DNA from: Onchidella celtica | Lineage: Eukaryota > Mollusca > Gastropoda > Systellommatophora > Onchidiidae | NCBI GenBank assembly: GCA_963931925.1 | Contig: OZ007575.1 | Location: forward strand, 32,366,894-32,430,893 | Reading direction: 5' to 3' | Length of the DNA stretch: 64,000 bases | Shown: one piece after another, positions 13,601 through 22,999 of the stretch | How positions within the stretch are numbered: the first letter of the stretch is position 1 | Layout: every line of letters starts with the position of its first letter | The notes under the pieces: model-generated | Database searches by the model: none | What the model was told of the DNA's origin: nothing | The model's input: only the letters and a program-made list of their open reading frames with translations | Program-made: the position numbers and the translations under genes

Positions 13601-16600
13601 TATGTTACTGAATTTTTCTTCGAAGACTTCTAAGGATTTTCTGACCATGACTGAATGCCTGATCTTATGAGATAACACATCACAAAAATCTACTTACTGT
13701 GTAAAGACTGGTGAACATGAAAATGCAGACAAACACAAGTAATAACCATAAGAAATAAAAGGGTTTCTTGGGATTTTTAAATACGAATGACCTGTCCACT
13801 GGTATGGTCAAATTATTTCCTCCTTGGGAATGGACAGTCTATGCTATGTCCTCATTTGGTCGCGTGATTTGCTCGCTGAGAATGGATAGTCATTATTGTG
13901 CCCTTAGTTGGTCAAGTGATTTCCTCGCCCGTAACATGAAGATAATTTGATATTTAATTGCATTGATTATGACAAACTTCAGAGTGTCGGGAGGAAAGAC
14001 AGTGACGGTGAGCTCTCAGCAAGCTTGCCTAACACTGTTCATTGTCCCAGATATTAAAGAGAGTACAGCAGTGGAAAAAACAAACAGTCAGCAAGACCTT
14101 ACCTCACTAGACTTAACCACTGCTTGTAAGCGCCCCTAGGCGTCAAGCATCACTGCATTTCGGTGTGGTCAGAGCTCTCAAGCGACAATCTTGGCGCTTA
14201 CTAGATCTGAACAGAATGGAAAATTGAGAGGGTGGAGTTACGTGTTTTGTTTATACTGATTTAAAACACTTTTTCTCCAGTTTTCCTATTTAGAGTTTCT
14301 GTGTCATGTGCATCTTGACTCAGAGAACGCATTTAAACTAAAAAAACGTATTTTGAAAATTTTGTCGCTTACGAGGTCTGATCAGAATGGTATTGATTAT
14401 TTATGTATGTGAAATACTTTCTGTGGGCGCTTCTGATGGGGACATTCTGCTATAATCAGCCCATTATCTTTGCTTTTTCTAGCACAGTATAGCTGTTCTT
14501 GTGTTGACATGCTGTCCTCAAAGTCAAACTTTGTGATACCAGATTTGTCAGAAAATGTGCAACTGTCTTTGTCTATTGAGTTCATTTTGGACAACAAAGG
14601 GCCTTAACATGTGGAACAATCGTATAAATACATGTAGAAAATTCGGCCACTGCATGGTACATTTTCCATTTTAACTTGAATGAAATCAAATTCGTTACTC
14701 AGATTATCGAAAGTCTGAAAACACTAGTTTTAATTTATTGAGATAAATACATTTGTATTGTTGTATTTGGAAAAGACAGTATCTCTCAGCGGAGCTTATG
14801 TATCGAATTTGAGAAAAAAAAGTGATAAGTTTTATAATATTGGCTTTGTCTGCCCACAGGTCTGTATACCGTTGAGAAATCTTGGTTTACAACTGGTCTT
14901 TCTGGCTTTGGAGTGTGGAAATTTGCTCTGAAACGTTGCAGTGACCAGGCCCCTCCACCTTGGCAATTTTCTACGGTTTGGACACATTCTGAAATTTTGA
15001 ATTAGTTTTATGCCCTACTTAGCACCTGACAGTTACGGTCTCAAATTGTGACAAAACTATTACAGTTCGGCATTTAGAATTGTGTATCAGACCAAATATT
15101 GATGATGTTCAGAATGGATTCATTGGTTAACCCAGTACTGCCTACCACGCTGTCACACGCCATCAAAATTAATGAGTAGATTTTAGACTCCTGTGCCGTG
15201 AAACACTGCATAGGACATAGTTTTCAAACATTCTTAGCAACCATGGTTCTAGATGCGAAACTTCTGCAATAAACATGATTTTATATGAGATATTAACCTT
15301 CTTTTGTCAGAAACATAGGTGCCACTTTTCCGCTATATAGCGGTTTTCCGCTATTTGAATTTTTTCCAACTTTCGCCGCTATACGCTGGTTGCGCAGCTA
15401 CATTAATAAAATACATGGGTGCCAGGCCTCGGGTATATACCGGATTTCGGGTTTCGCTGTATCTCCAAATTTTTTTTCCCGTTTCGTAATGTGAAGAATT
15501 GAAAAAACACCAAAAAATTCGCGCAAGTGTGCGAGTTCGAGATATCGGCCTAATTTGCGCCTATTTTTAGCATACCCCGCGTCCCCGGGCGCATCGTCAA
15601 CATAGTGCTACCGTCGTTGTCATGATTCGGATGTTGTTAGATCTCACGCAGAGCGTGAGTGGTTTTTTTACCAGGGCCATGAGAAATTGGCTGGTGGCCT
15701 TGAACGATCCTCGCGAATTATAGTTGGTGAGTAAATAAATGTAAAGTTAAACTGTTAGATTCACGCTTGTCAGTTTTAATGTTCGTGATTAATAAGTAAT
15801 GGAGTAGGGGTGAAACAAGGTGGGGATAGTTGACATTGTTAAGTATGACTAGACAAGTTTTTGCACGTTAACTGGCTGGTAGAATAGTGCAGATGTATTA
15901 CTACAATTAAAATGGTGGGAGGTTTCGGCCAATGAGATAGCTGAACTAATTGGGCCAGCGGACTAGCACTGCTGGGTAGTTGGATAGTATAAAACATCGT
16001 GTAACGTTCAGATTCATTGAATACAGACGAGCAGAGCATCGTGTCGTGAAGTATCTCCGGTTGGCCAGTACCTGAACTGTGTGATTTGAAGACTAGAAGT
16101 CCTTGCTAATCGGACTGACTGAGCTCTAGAAAGAAAGGTCTGAGTGGGCTGACCTTTAAAAGCCCACGCTGCGCTCTTTTGATGTTCGTGCCTACAAGTA
16201 GGCGTGACCAACGGTAACATATCTTATTTGTCTAAGCATAATAGAAGTTCAGAGATAGAGAGAGAACCACCGCCTCATAGGAAGTCTAAGGAAACGCCAG
16301 CTGGCACTCGACGAACGAGTGGCCCGTATTATAGATCTATCTCCATAGTATGATTGAAGTAATATAGCACATTGTTGATGAATTGAATAGTGATTGTGCA
16401 TATATATATATATAGTCTTTTGCAACTGCTTAATTACCTACAAGCCGAAGTGTGCTTCTGTAGGCTTTGAACGTACTGGGCTCTCCTAACATTCAAGCCC
16501 ATATGATTTAGGGAGAGTTTGCCTGGCGACTGGCCAGTAGCGACTCAACTGTCACTTTAGATTGATATCTAGTTTCGTATAATATACCCATTTGCTATTG

Positions 16601-19600
16601 ATTGCAGTACATCCAATAATCAACCATAGTTACATGAATATCATAGATTAAGTTAGTAATTAGAATTTATTGCTTTGAATATACCTCTATTGTCTTTTGT
16701 TTTGTTTATTAATATTTAAATAATAAGATGGCCTGACCGGCCTGACATAGATATACGCTCTAGTTATTTGATACTTTTCTTGTGTGGTTGTGTCCGAGTG
16801 TGAGTTAGCTGCCTCTCGTGCAGTCATAACATCCCCAAGACCCTAACTCTGCTCGTGACAGTCGTGTTCTGCCTGATTCGCCGTTTTAGATCAAGCGCTC
16901 CATGTGCATCAGCAGCTCTTCATCGCGCTGACAATAACGCGAACTTGAAAGTGAGCGAAGGGTCACGAGACTCTGTACTGTGTCCGGTCAAGACCCGCTT
17001 GTTCCGCGTGTCGTATGAGTATGAGTGAACGTAGCCTATCATGTGTTGCACTGGCTTTGTGTGTCAGCCCATGTCACCACCAGCATTAATGCTTTAGATG
17101 CCTGCAATGGTAGATCTACTCGAAATTATATTGTCGATTGACAATGGATGCTTTCGTTTGGAATGCCTGGTTGCTTGGTTCCTTGTGTATTGTAAACGTG
17201 GAATATATTGTGCGGATCGATGTGACGTGTCAGTACTGTTACATAAAAATCTAGAATCTAGGTCAAGGTCGAGCATGATCACTAGATCTGTACTGATACA
17301 TTTTGTACGGCTACTGGCTAATAATCATTGTACAAGACCAACCCGACGACGGTTGGTTTAGTTTACAAAGGCCTGAAGGGGCCCGCCTCAGATTCTTCGA
17401 GTTCTCTGGCGTCAATATCATCGGGCATAGCCGGATTTCAACCTATTCAGTCCAATAAACGGTACTTATCAAGCGTGAGTGAGACTTTTAAGCCTAGCTT
17501 TTCTATTATAACCACGGGGGCCGTAAGCAGTGTGAGTGAAGCAACAGCATACTGCTAAAATCGTGTTTTCATGGGTACGGAAACGAAAACGTCAAAACTC
17601 CATTAGGAAGATATGTAGTCCTATTTCTCTTGACGGGTTTTCGACGTTTCCGTTGACGTTTCTATTTCCGTACAAAGGAAAACTCAGCATCAGCATAACG
17701 GCGTTGAGTTGAAAGGGAGATAACAGGATCAATTTTATTGACTCAAGGGGCACAATATACATACATGTACATGAATATAATATTAATAATAAACAGGCAC
17801 AAAAGCCATGTTTTGTCTGTTGGATGTTTGTGATAGGTTCTACAAACTTATTGGAGAAATTTTTCCTTATTCAGATTAACTGTTCTACGAAATGTTATTC
17901 ATCTTGTAGGACAAAAGCTGCTGCAGTCACACATTATATTATGAACAAAAGAAAGTTGTAGGTGTACATGAAATACTCAGCAAGTGTGGTACATCATTGT
18001 GACATGTAAAGTGTTTTGTTCTCTATTTGAAATTTGCCTTTATGTGGCATTGGTGTATGTGCTTTAAATGTCATTTAGTTCGTAGGTCTGTCATTTTATC
18101 ACTGCATTGCCTGGTGCCAGCGACTTCAGGTTTGGCTGATTTGGTCAAAGTGATTTTCAGGTTTCAGATGGCTCCGTTGCTGGCACCCATGAAAATAGCA
18201 CTTTAGGTACCGCCAAATTGTGTTGTTTATGCTTGATTTAAAAAAAAAATTCTAAATAGGGGGAGGGGGGCAACACCTCCAACCCCTCCCCCCAGCGAGT
18301 CGAAAAAAAGTTCCTCCTTTTTCATATTTCCTGGGTGGCTGTCGCGATGTGGGTTAGATGGGGATAATTCGACTGACACTCTTGCGAGGTCCGCTCCCAC
18401 AATCGACGAACACACTAAAATAAAATACTTGCATTCTAAAAACTAAATAAATCAATTGCTTTGATTTTTAGCAGAACTGTAGGGCAGTTTAATTACATGT
18501 AATTAATGTAACAAATATAAATATAAATATAAATTCAATTCAAAGGCAACTGAATCTAACTAATGAAACTAAAGCTTTCTATAAAAACTAACTTATTCAA
18601 TCTAACTATTTGCAGTTCATATGAGTTAAATGCCAAATAGAATCCGTGCACGTGGCGACGGATATTACAATTTAAATTCTATTATTCCAACGAAACACGT
18701 TATGATATTAACATTTCCTCTATACACGCCATGGAGAATGCTCTAACATTTCCTCTATACACGCCATGGAGAATGCTCTGTGCAACAGTGCGTTGTCTGG
18801 CGGCAGCTCTGCAACTGTCTTCAAAAATAGGTGGAACGTTTCACTTCCATTATTACAGATTAGTAGTTGACTCTTACCATGCGGCTCTCACTGGGAGTGA
18901 GAGCGCTGGATGTAATCGCTGTGGGTTCATATATCAAACCAAGTAGCTTAGGCTCTGGAGCTTTAAAGAATCACGCTCCTCACAATATGGACTGCTCAAC
19001 TGCGTCTCTATTTCTCTCATCTGGCTGAGGACTATCGCCGTCCACTTCGTAAATGGATTGTCTACATGTGGCCACTATCTAAGCTCTGTACGGGTTTAAA
19101 TACTAAAGTTATGTCTCGACCTTCCGTCCAGATTCATACATTTGATTGGTGCAGCCACTCGGGCTCAGCCTGCAATATTAATTTATTCTCGTCACGGCCT
19201 TGCGCCAAAATCAAGGTCAACTTTACCTAGACAATAAAATTTAAAATGTGAAACATTAACTACTAAAATCTTTAAACCCCGTGCTTTCTACTCTTATGCA
19301 CGAATTTCCGAACGCCAACTAAGCGTCTAAATAAACTACCTTTACTCGCCCCTTCCCTATGTTAATCATAATCACGGGGTCGAGAACTGCTCTCTCATTC
19401 CTAGCTATACATTTATTCTGTCTCGCCCCTCCTTCTCTCCATCTATAAGAAAAAAGGTGTTTCAAAACAAACTATTCACGAGAACAGCTCAAGGACAAAT
19501 TACACTGGTTATAATTAACAGGATCGTAAAAATTAACTCACTGACGTCGTGACCTAGCACGGCATTTATAATCCTAATGTGATCATGACAGTGGCACCTA

Positions 19601-20143
19601 TGCAGAAGGCATAATAGATGTATCTGCTTCCTTCTTCCTGGGATGTTATTAATAATTTTAAAGTTTGTGAACATGAATATCCAAGCACTTTTACAATTTA
19701 TGTGGGAAGTTAGAGATGGGATGAGGACTTCAAATGAAACAGATTTACATTTAACTCGTGACACTGATGCAGAGACAAGCAGTATTGAAAGTTCACATTC
19801 TAAGTATTTTATTTCATATTTAAACATTTTTTTATAATTATGCTAAAAATTAGATTAGCCCCTTGTATATGTGACTCCTGAAAGTAGATTAGGCAGGATT
19901 GAGTTCATATCTAACAAATGTGACCAATTTTTTGCGCAATATTTAGGAGAATAGATTTCCTTTCTTCAGATTTTCTGTTTTTTTAAAAATTACCCTGCAT
20001 TTTGTTTCTTGCAGGAGACGGGGTCGCCAGCAAAACTGATGACGTCAGAAGAGACCTCTACAAGCTCAGATAACACTGTGGAAATTCCGGACTCACAAAG
20101 TTCCTCAAGTAGTGATTTTCCGAAGACTCGAAGTGAAGACTAA
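1459..20143 (+). CDS. SRA/YDG-domain protein, 3' eight exons (5' end outside window)
   Basis: Exons 1459-1605, 1948-2053, 3059-3119, 5408-5520, 8786-8823, 10582-10735, 14860-14975 and 20015-20143 join in unbroken phase (about 286 residues plus TAA). The product begins with a basic linker ([16 protein letters not shown]), then an acidic stretch, then a complete SRA fold: [69 protein letters not shown] and [12 protein letters not shown]. In UHRF1 the SRA domain flips and binds 5-methylcytosine, and the Tyr/Asp of GGYEDD and Tyr/Thr of FTYTG that line that pocket are present here. After the SRA only a Ser-rich acidic tail and a stop follow, so there is no RING E3 module as in UHRF1. The fold assignment is firm. 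Role as a chromatin methyl-DNA reader is inferred from the family. N-terminal exons are not in the window, so a TTD or PHD cannot be excluded. The last splice uses a weak donor. Confidence 0.85.
1948..2053 (+). CDS. SRA gene exon, acidic linker and SRA start
   Basis: Acceptor TCTACAG, donor GTATAT, phase 0 in and phase 1 out. It encodes an acidic stretch (DLEEDDKES) and then [11 protein letters not shown], the opening strand of the SRA domain. Confidence 0.8.
2054..3058. other. Intron without recognisable features
   Basis: AT-rich intron sequence between SRA exons. Short T-runs only. No supported gene, RNA or terminal inverted repeat seen. Confidence 0.6.
3059..3119 (+). CDS. SRA gene exon (VGTVW..GVHR)
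   Basis: 61 nt, acceptor TGCACAG, donor GTAGCT. It encodes [20 protein letters not shown] plus two bases of an Arg codon, the conserved second SRA block. Confidence 0.82.
3549..4361. mobile_element. hAT-like non-autonomous element (imperfect TIRs)
   Basis: The right end, read inward, begins CAGTGGAAAACAGTTAAACC; the left end begins CAATAGACAACGGTTAAACC. The two agree at about 20 of the first 24 positions. CAGTGG ends are typical of hAT elements. The 8-bp flanks TATATAAA and TAGTTAGG match poorly, so the target duplication is decayed. No transposase ORF is seen inside. Confidence 0.5.
5408..5520 (+). CDS. SRA gene exon with the methylcytosine pocket
   Basis: 113 nt, acceptor TTTCCAG, donor GTAATT. 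It encodes [25 protein letters not shown] and ECFTYTGE. This exon carries the residues that in UHRF1 stack on and hydrogen-bond the flipped 5-methylcytosine (Tyr and Asp of GGYEDD, Tyr and Thr of FTYTG). Confidence 0.88.
5997..6828. mobile_element. pogo/Tigger-like MITE with 21-bp perfect TIRs
   Basis: The ends are perfect inverted repeats starting CAGTAGTCTCCGTCTAAGAA, flanked by TA on both sides (5995-5996, 6829-6830). That fits the Tc1/mariner-pogo group. A motif of the form CGYCTTAGAACCCG or CGCCTAAGAACCCGG recurs at least four times near the left end and twice in altered form near the right end, as expected for subterminal transposase sites. No transposase is encoded. It lies in the SRA intron before the micro-exon. 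Confidence 0.75.
7003..8059 (+). mobile_element. Tigger-like element, decayed
   Basis: The left end starts CAGTAGACCTCAAGTATAAT; the right end read inward starts CAGTGGAACTTGGCTATAAC. TA flanks both sides (7001-7002, 8060-8061). This pattern is typical of Tigger/pogo elements. The body contains the start of a CENP-B/pogo-type transposase at 7821. Confidence 0.65.
7821..7913 (+). pseudogene. Relic of pogo/Tigger transposase N-terminus
   Basis: Starts with two ATGs, encodes [20 protein letters not shown] and stops at TGA after 30 codons. The basic start followed by an LIEEV-type helix matches the first helix-turn-helix of CENP-B/Tigger transposases. The rest of the transposase is missing or unrecognisable. 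It sits inside the Tigger-like element, which supports the call. Confidence 0.6.
8786..8823 (+). CDS. SRA gene micro-exon ([13 protein letters not shown])
   Basis: Only 38 nt, acceptor TTTTTCAG, donor GTAAGT. It completes the Gly codon from the previous exon and encodes [13 protein letters not shown]. The TKANPK part is an insert relative to UHRF1 just before the base-reading finger. Confidence 0.82.
9065..10397 (+). mobile_element. DNA transposon with CAGGG termini and 6-bp target duplication
   Basis: The left end is CAGGGATGTAAAT and the right end read inward is CAGGGGTGTAAATG. AGAACA is repeated immediately outside both ends (9059-9064, 10398-10403). The interior holds one broken zinc-finger ORF. 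Superfamily not assigned: CAGGG ends recall hAT-like groups, but those make 8-bp duplications. It lies in the intron before SRA exon 10582-10735. Confidence 0.6.
9497..10008 (+). pseudogene. Transposon zinc-finger protein, frameshifted
   Basis: ATG at 9497 opens a frame with [20 protein letters not shown] and then a C-x2-C pair (CCYCKCE). The His half of the finger ([13 protein letters not shown]) continues in the next frame, from about 9709 to a stop near 10006. One base appears to be missing near 9690. The Cys/His layout is that of a DNA-binding zinc finger, as found N-terminal in transposon proteins. After the finger the sequence is Ser-rich low complexity. I do not recognise a named family. 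Confidence 0.5.
10582..10735 (+). CDS. SRA gene exon (NLR finger to GYRYDG)
   Basis: 154 nt, acceptor CACACAG, donor GTGAGA, phase 0 in and phase 1 out. It starts [13 protein letters not shown] and continues [16 protein letters not shown] and PEDGYRYDG. The opening Asn-Leu-Arg aligns with the Asn-Lys-Arg finger of UHRF1. A degenerate copy of this exon lies at 51735-51863. Confidence 0.88.
10736..11572. other. Intron sequence, no supported gene
   Basis: Intron between SRA exon 10582-10735 and the TA-flanked transposon. A short acidic open stretch around 11115-11200 ([12 protein letters not shown]) resembles transposase N-termini but is too short to call. The first ~100 bp are duplicated near 51865-51945. 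Confidence 0.5.
11573..14390 (-). mobile_element. 2.8-kb DNA transposon, 23-bp TIRs, TA target site
   Basis: The inverted ends begin CCATTCTGATCAGACCTCGT and agree for 23 bp. TA lies directly outside both (11571-11572, 14391-14392). An internal related motif (GATCATACCTCGTAAGTG near 11803, with its inverted partner near 11831) forms a hairpin, and another degenerate copy lies near 14200. The interior carries minus-strand transposase relics, so the element is read on the minus strand. Confidence 0.7.
12195..12790 (-). pseudogene. Transposase-like relic, multiple breaks
   Basis: Minus-strand fragments in more than one frame read [20 protein letters not shown], then [20 protein letters not shown], then [13 protein letters not shown]. 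The LN-S-F-P-KDQCD pattern and the closing HLQELK..I..DY pattern resemble a transposase family I know from invertebrate genomes. Frameshifts and stops separate the pieces. Family name not assigned. Confidence 0.4.
14860..14975 (+). CDS. SRA gene exon (C-terminal SRA strands)
   Basis: Acceptor TGCCCACAG. It encodes [24 protein letters not shown] and APPPWQFST. The proposed donor GTTTGG at 14976 is weak. If it is not used, the frame reads on eleven codons to a TAG at 15003-15005, with an AATAAA at 15268-15273 downstream, giving an alternative end to the protein. Confidence 0.78.
15314..19602. mobile_element. Outer DNA transposon, TIR CATAGGTGCCAC, 6-bp target duplication
   Basis: CATAGGTGCCAC at 15314-15325 and its exact inverse GTGGCACCTATG at 19591-19602. 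The flanks are CAGAAA (15308-15313) and CAGAAG (19603-19608), a 6-bp duplication with one change. It is interrupted by a related inner element at 15414-18191, leaving about 1.5 kb of its own sequence. No clear transposase is seen. A 35-bp direct duplication lies at about 18711-18780. It lies in the last SRA intron. Confidence 0.65.
15414..18191. mobile_element. Inner nested DNA transposon, TIR CATGGGTGCCAG, TSD AAAATA
   Basis: CATGGGTGCCAG at 15414-15425 and CTGGCACCCATG at 18180-18191, with AAAATA directly outside both ends (15408-15413, 18192-18197). The TIR differs from the outer element's at two of 12 positions, so the two belong to one family. Inside are a region with promoter-like TATA words (about 15985-15995), possibly a solo LTR starting TGTTAAGTATG near 15838, and a short Ser-rich ORF at 17328-17558 that I do not recognise. 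Confidence 0.65.
20015..20143 (+). CDS. SRA gene terminal exon (Ser/Thr-rich tail)
   Basis: Strong acceptor (TTTGTTTCTTGCAG) with phase-0 entry, 42 codons and TAA. The tail is rich in Ser, Thr, Glu and Asp and has no RING finger. No membrane or signal segment is visible. The weak upstream donor makes its inclusion likely rather than certain. Confidence 0.6.
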   Translation, partial: ETGSPAKLMTSEETSTSSDNTVEIPDSQSSSSSDFPKTRSED

Positions 20144-20255
20144 CAGTTTTTCAGTATTGGTTTTCACAAAAATTTAGCACAACTTAATCCGGGGCAGCAT
20201 TTTTATACTTATACCTTTTTAGACAATGAAAACTATCTTTAAGTTTATGAAAGTA

Positions 20256-20825
20256 CAGTCGAGCACGGAAAACTCAAATTCTTTGGGGTGGCTTCATCTA
20301 GTTCGAGTTTGCATTATTATTGTATATTCAAGGAAATAATGGTTAATATAGCTGGCAACATCTACCACGAATGACCTATCTTAATCTTTCGTCTCCCCCC
20401 TCCACTCCCCATGGTCAGTTCCAAGAGAAACAGACAATAAACTGGGTTCACGGGGAGACAGCGGCATGTGACCTTGTGCCCGAACGCACTTTTTTTTTCT
20501 CTTCTGGAAGGGCTTCGGTAAGGACCGACAGCGATAAAATAAACTGAATGGTGAACACAACTCACCATTTTTCTCTGTTTGGCTTCTGCCATCACTAGGC
20601 TATGCTACAGCTAACCGAATGAAGTTTGTGGCGTTGGTTTTTTCTTTTCCTGCTTATAGGGTACTTGGATCACACTCGCAACTGGTTCGACGAATCCGTG
20701 TCACAGTTCGAGGTTCGTTTGAAATAACTGCAAAGAATATTGAGAAATAAATTCGGGACCTAGATCTTTGTTCGTGGGATCTGTGATTATTACTGAGGTG
20801 TGTTCGAATTTCGCGTGCTCGATTG
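20256..20825. mobile_element. TA-flanked MITE, TIR CAGTCGAGCACG
   Basis: The left end is CAGTCGAGCACGGAAAACTC; the right end read inward is CAATCGAGCACGCGAAATTC. TA lies outside both (20254-20255, 20826-20827). Pogo/Tigger-like by end sequence. It begins about 110 bp after the SRA stop codon and so probably forms part of the 3' UTR. Confidence 0.6.
20746..20751 (+). promoter_or_regulatory. Candidate polyadenylation signal of the SRA gene
   Basis: AATAAA about 600 nt after the TAA. It lies inside the TA-flanked MITE at 20256-20825. A second AATAAA is at 20837-20842, just outside that element. Confidence 0.35.
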
Positions 20826-21159
20826 TATTTTTAATGAATAAATTTTGCAATTTTGATTAGTGGTAGATACTCTTTTGTTTTGCTTCAGATTATTTTCCTA
20901 CATTACATGTGTTTGTGTAGGTATTATATTCCAGTTTTATCAGGCAGCATTGTTTTCTCGCTGGTGTTGAGTGCAAGACAGCATTTCTTCAGTATTTTCC
21001 TAGAAGAATAAGTGCCTTCTGCACCTTCATTTTAAATACTGAGATATGAGCTCAACCATATGACAACTCAATCACTGTTATTCCAGTCCAGTATTTTTTA
21101 ACTGTTCTGAGATTTGCTTGCTTGTTTTTTTCTTATAGTTATGTAGGCTTTTTAGTATG

Positions 21160-21920
21160 TTAACCCTACCGCTGCCGGTGAAATCGGCACATATTTCAAC
21201 TTTTTGCTGTCAGAGACAATTAATTTGGTTTTCCAGAATTGTATGTTTGGTTAGGGTTTCAAGATCAGTGTAGGCCTCAACTATTAAATATTACTAGTAG
21301 ATAGTCCAAACTGCCACGCTGAAGGGGTGAAATTCCATTTTGGCATAATTTTAGGTGAACATTACAAGGCAACTACTGCTGTGTGTGTAAAACGGCATGT
21401 ATAAAATAAAAATCAGGTCCTCATCTGTCAAAATATTCTACCTTTTGTAGTGTTTAGCGTGTGGAGCTATGTGTTTTTATTGCTTGAACAAGACATAGTC
21501 TCGCCATTTTTGGCCGAAGCCGCAAGGTCCGCTTTGACCCCTTCATAAGAAGGGATCGCAGAGCATCTTGCCGATGTAGTGCACGTGTTTGAAAATAACT
21601 TGCACTTGTTTCACGCAATTTGCAGAAGGCAGCAAATTCGAAGTGTTTTTCCACTTTTGAAGATGCCATAACTTTCAAAGCCTTCAAGCCAGAATAATAA
21701 ATTTGGTATAAAAATTCTTAGAAAAGCAAGCTCCGTCAGATTAGACAATAAATAGTGAGTTATAATAGAAAGTAAAAATCATTTTGGTCTACCTATTACA
21801 ATATTTGTACATGTATTATTGTATGCAGCTAAAATGACCCTTTACAAAACACAGTAATTCCCCACCTTAACAATCACCTTCCCAATCACATGCACCTACG
21901 CCAGACAGTGACAGGGTTAA
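21160..21920. mobile_element. piggyBac-like TTAA element
   Basis: It starts TTAACCCTACCGCTGCC and ends with the inverse of TTAACCCTGTCACTGTC, so both edges carry TTAA, the piggyBac target site. No transposase is visible; the minus-strand 77-codon ORF inside is unrecognised. The right part is also present in the duplicated locus near 62025-62110. Confidence 0.45.
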
Positions 21921-22784
21921 GGTAGTCCGTGAACAATGCGGTTTGATCAATATGATTATTTTGATGGCTGAGTCATCATTGTTTTATTGATTGTCAATGA
22001 TAAATGTAGATAGATGGAGTTGAAGTTCAACAAATTTCTTTGAATTGCCTTATCCTATGAGATGGAATAAACTTCATAATTCCAGATGAAAATGCTTTGG
22101 TTGATTTTTACATGACATGGTATATTTGTTACTGACTGTGGATGAAGTGGCCATATCTTCCCTCTCTTGCTGTCTGTCATCTGCTGCATTAGAATCACAT
22201 TCAAATCTTATTACATGTATAATAAAAAGTAGTGGTGAGTGTATTTCAATTTTCATTGTGGTCCACCCGGGACAAATCGGTTCGTCGTATTCTGTTGGTC
22301 AACTAGCACACATATATATATGATCAATGTCAACAATGCAACACTTTGCACCACACCCCTTCATAATTGAACTCAAAGGAACTGTACTCACCGTATTCAT
22401 ATTGTGCGCAATTTGTGGACAAATAGTGGCAGAAGAAATAAGTTGTCTCGGTATTCTGTCTCACTAGTCTCAGGGTCCACTTTTTGCCCCCATTTTTTTT
22501 TCTAGCTCAATTACAGTTTAAATAATTATGGCATTAAGTTTCGCAAGTATCAACTAATTACATTTTCGTGCATCATGGTTTCTGATCAACACCACACTTC
22601 TAAAGAACAATTAAATTAGGAAACTGTTATGTATTATAATTTGGTCTTTTCATAATTGTATTTGGCAACACATAAAAACCTGGCAATGTAGTCTGGCCTA
22701 ACGGTTTATCAGATCCACCAGCTGATTGTAAAAGATTCCAAAATAAAGGACGTTTGATTTATAACTGTGTTATGGGTTAGGTTA

Positions 22785-22990
22785 TTTGGTTGTACCAGAA
22801 CACAACAGAAACCCTCTTTAAAAGTATATTGTCTGTCGGCCCCCAGAATGTACGAGTTAGGATATAACAATAAGATCCTCTTTAGGAGTGTGGTGTATCT
22901 GGGACCCAGGAGATAAGACTAAGAGTATGACAATCAAACCTTTAAGAAGTGTGGTGTTTGTGAGGTCCCAGGACGTACAAGTAGGAACAG
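22785..22990. repeat. Three degenerate ~64-bp tandem repeats
   Basis: Units share the order AACA-A-A, CCTCTTTA, GTGTGGTGT, GGCCCC or GGTCCCAGGA, and AC-A-G-A. They lie between the two host genes. No coding potential. Confidence 0.45.
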
Positions 22991-22999
22991 TGAAAATCC

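Noticed and set aside
17328..17558. Transposase gene in the inner 6-bp-TSD element
   Set aside because: Ser-rich 76-codon ORF with no catalytic or zinc motif.
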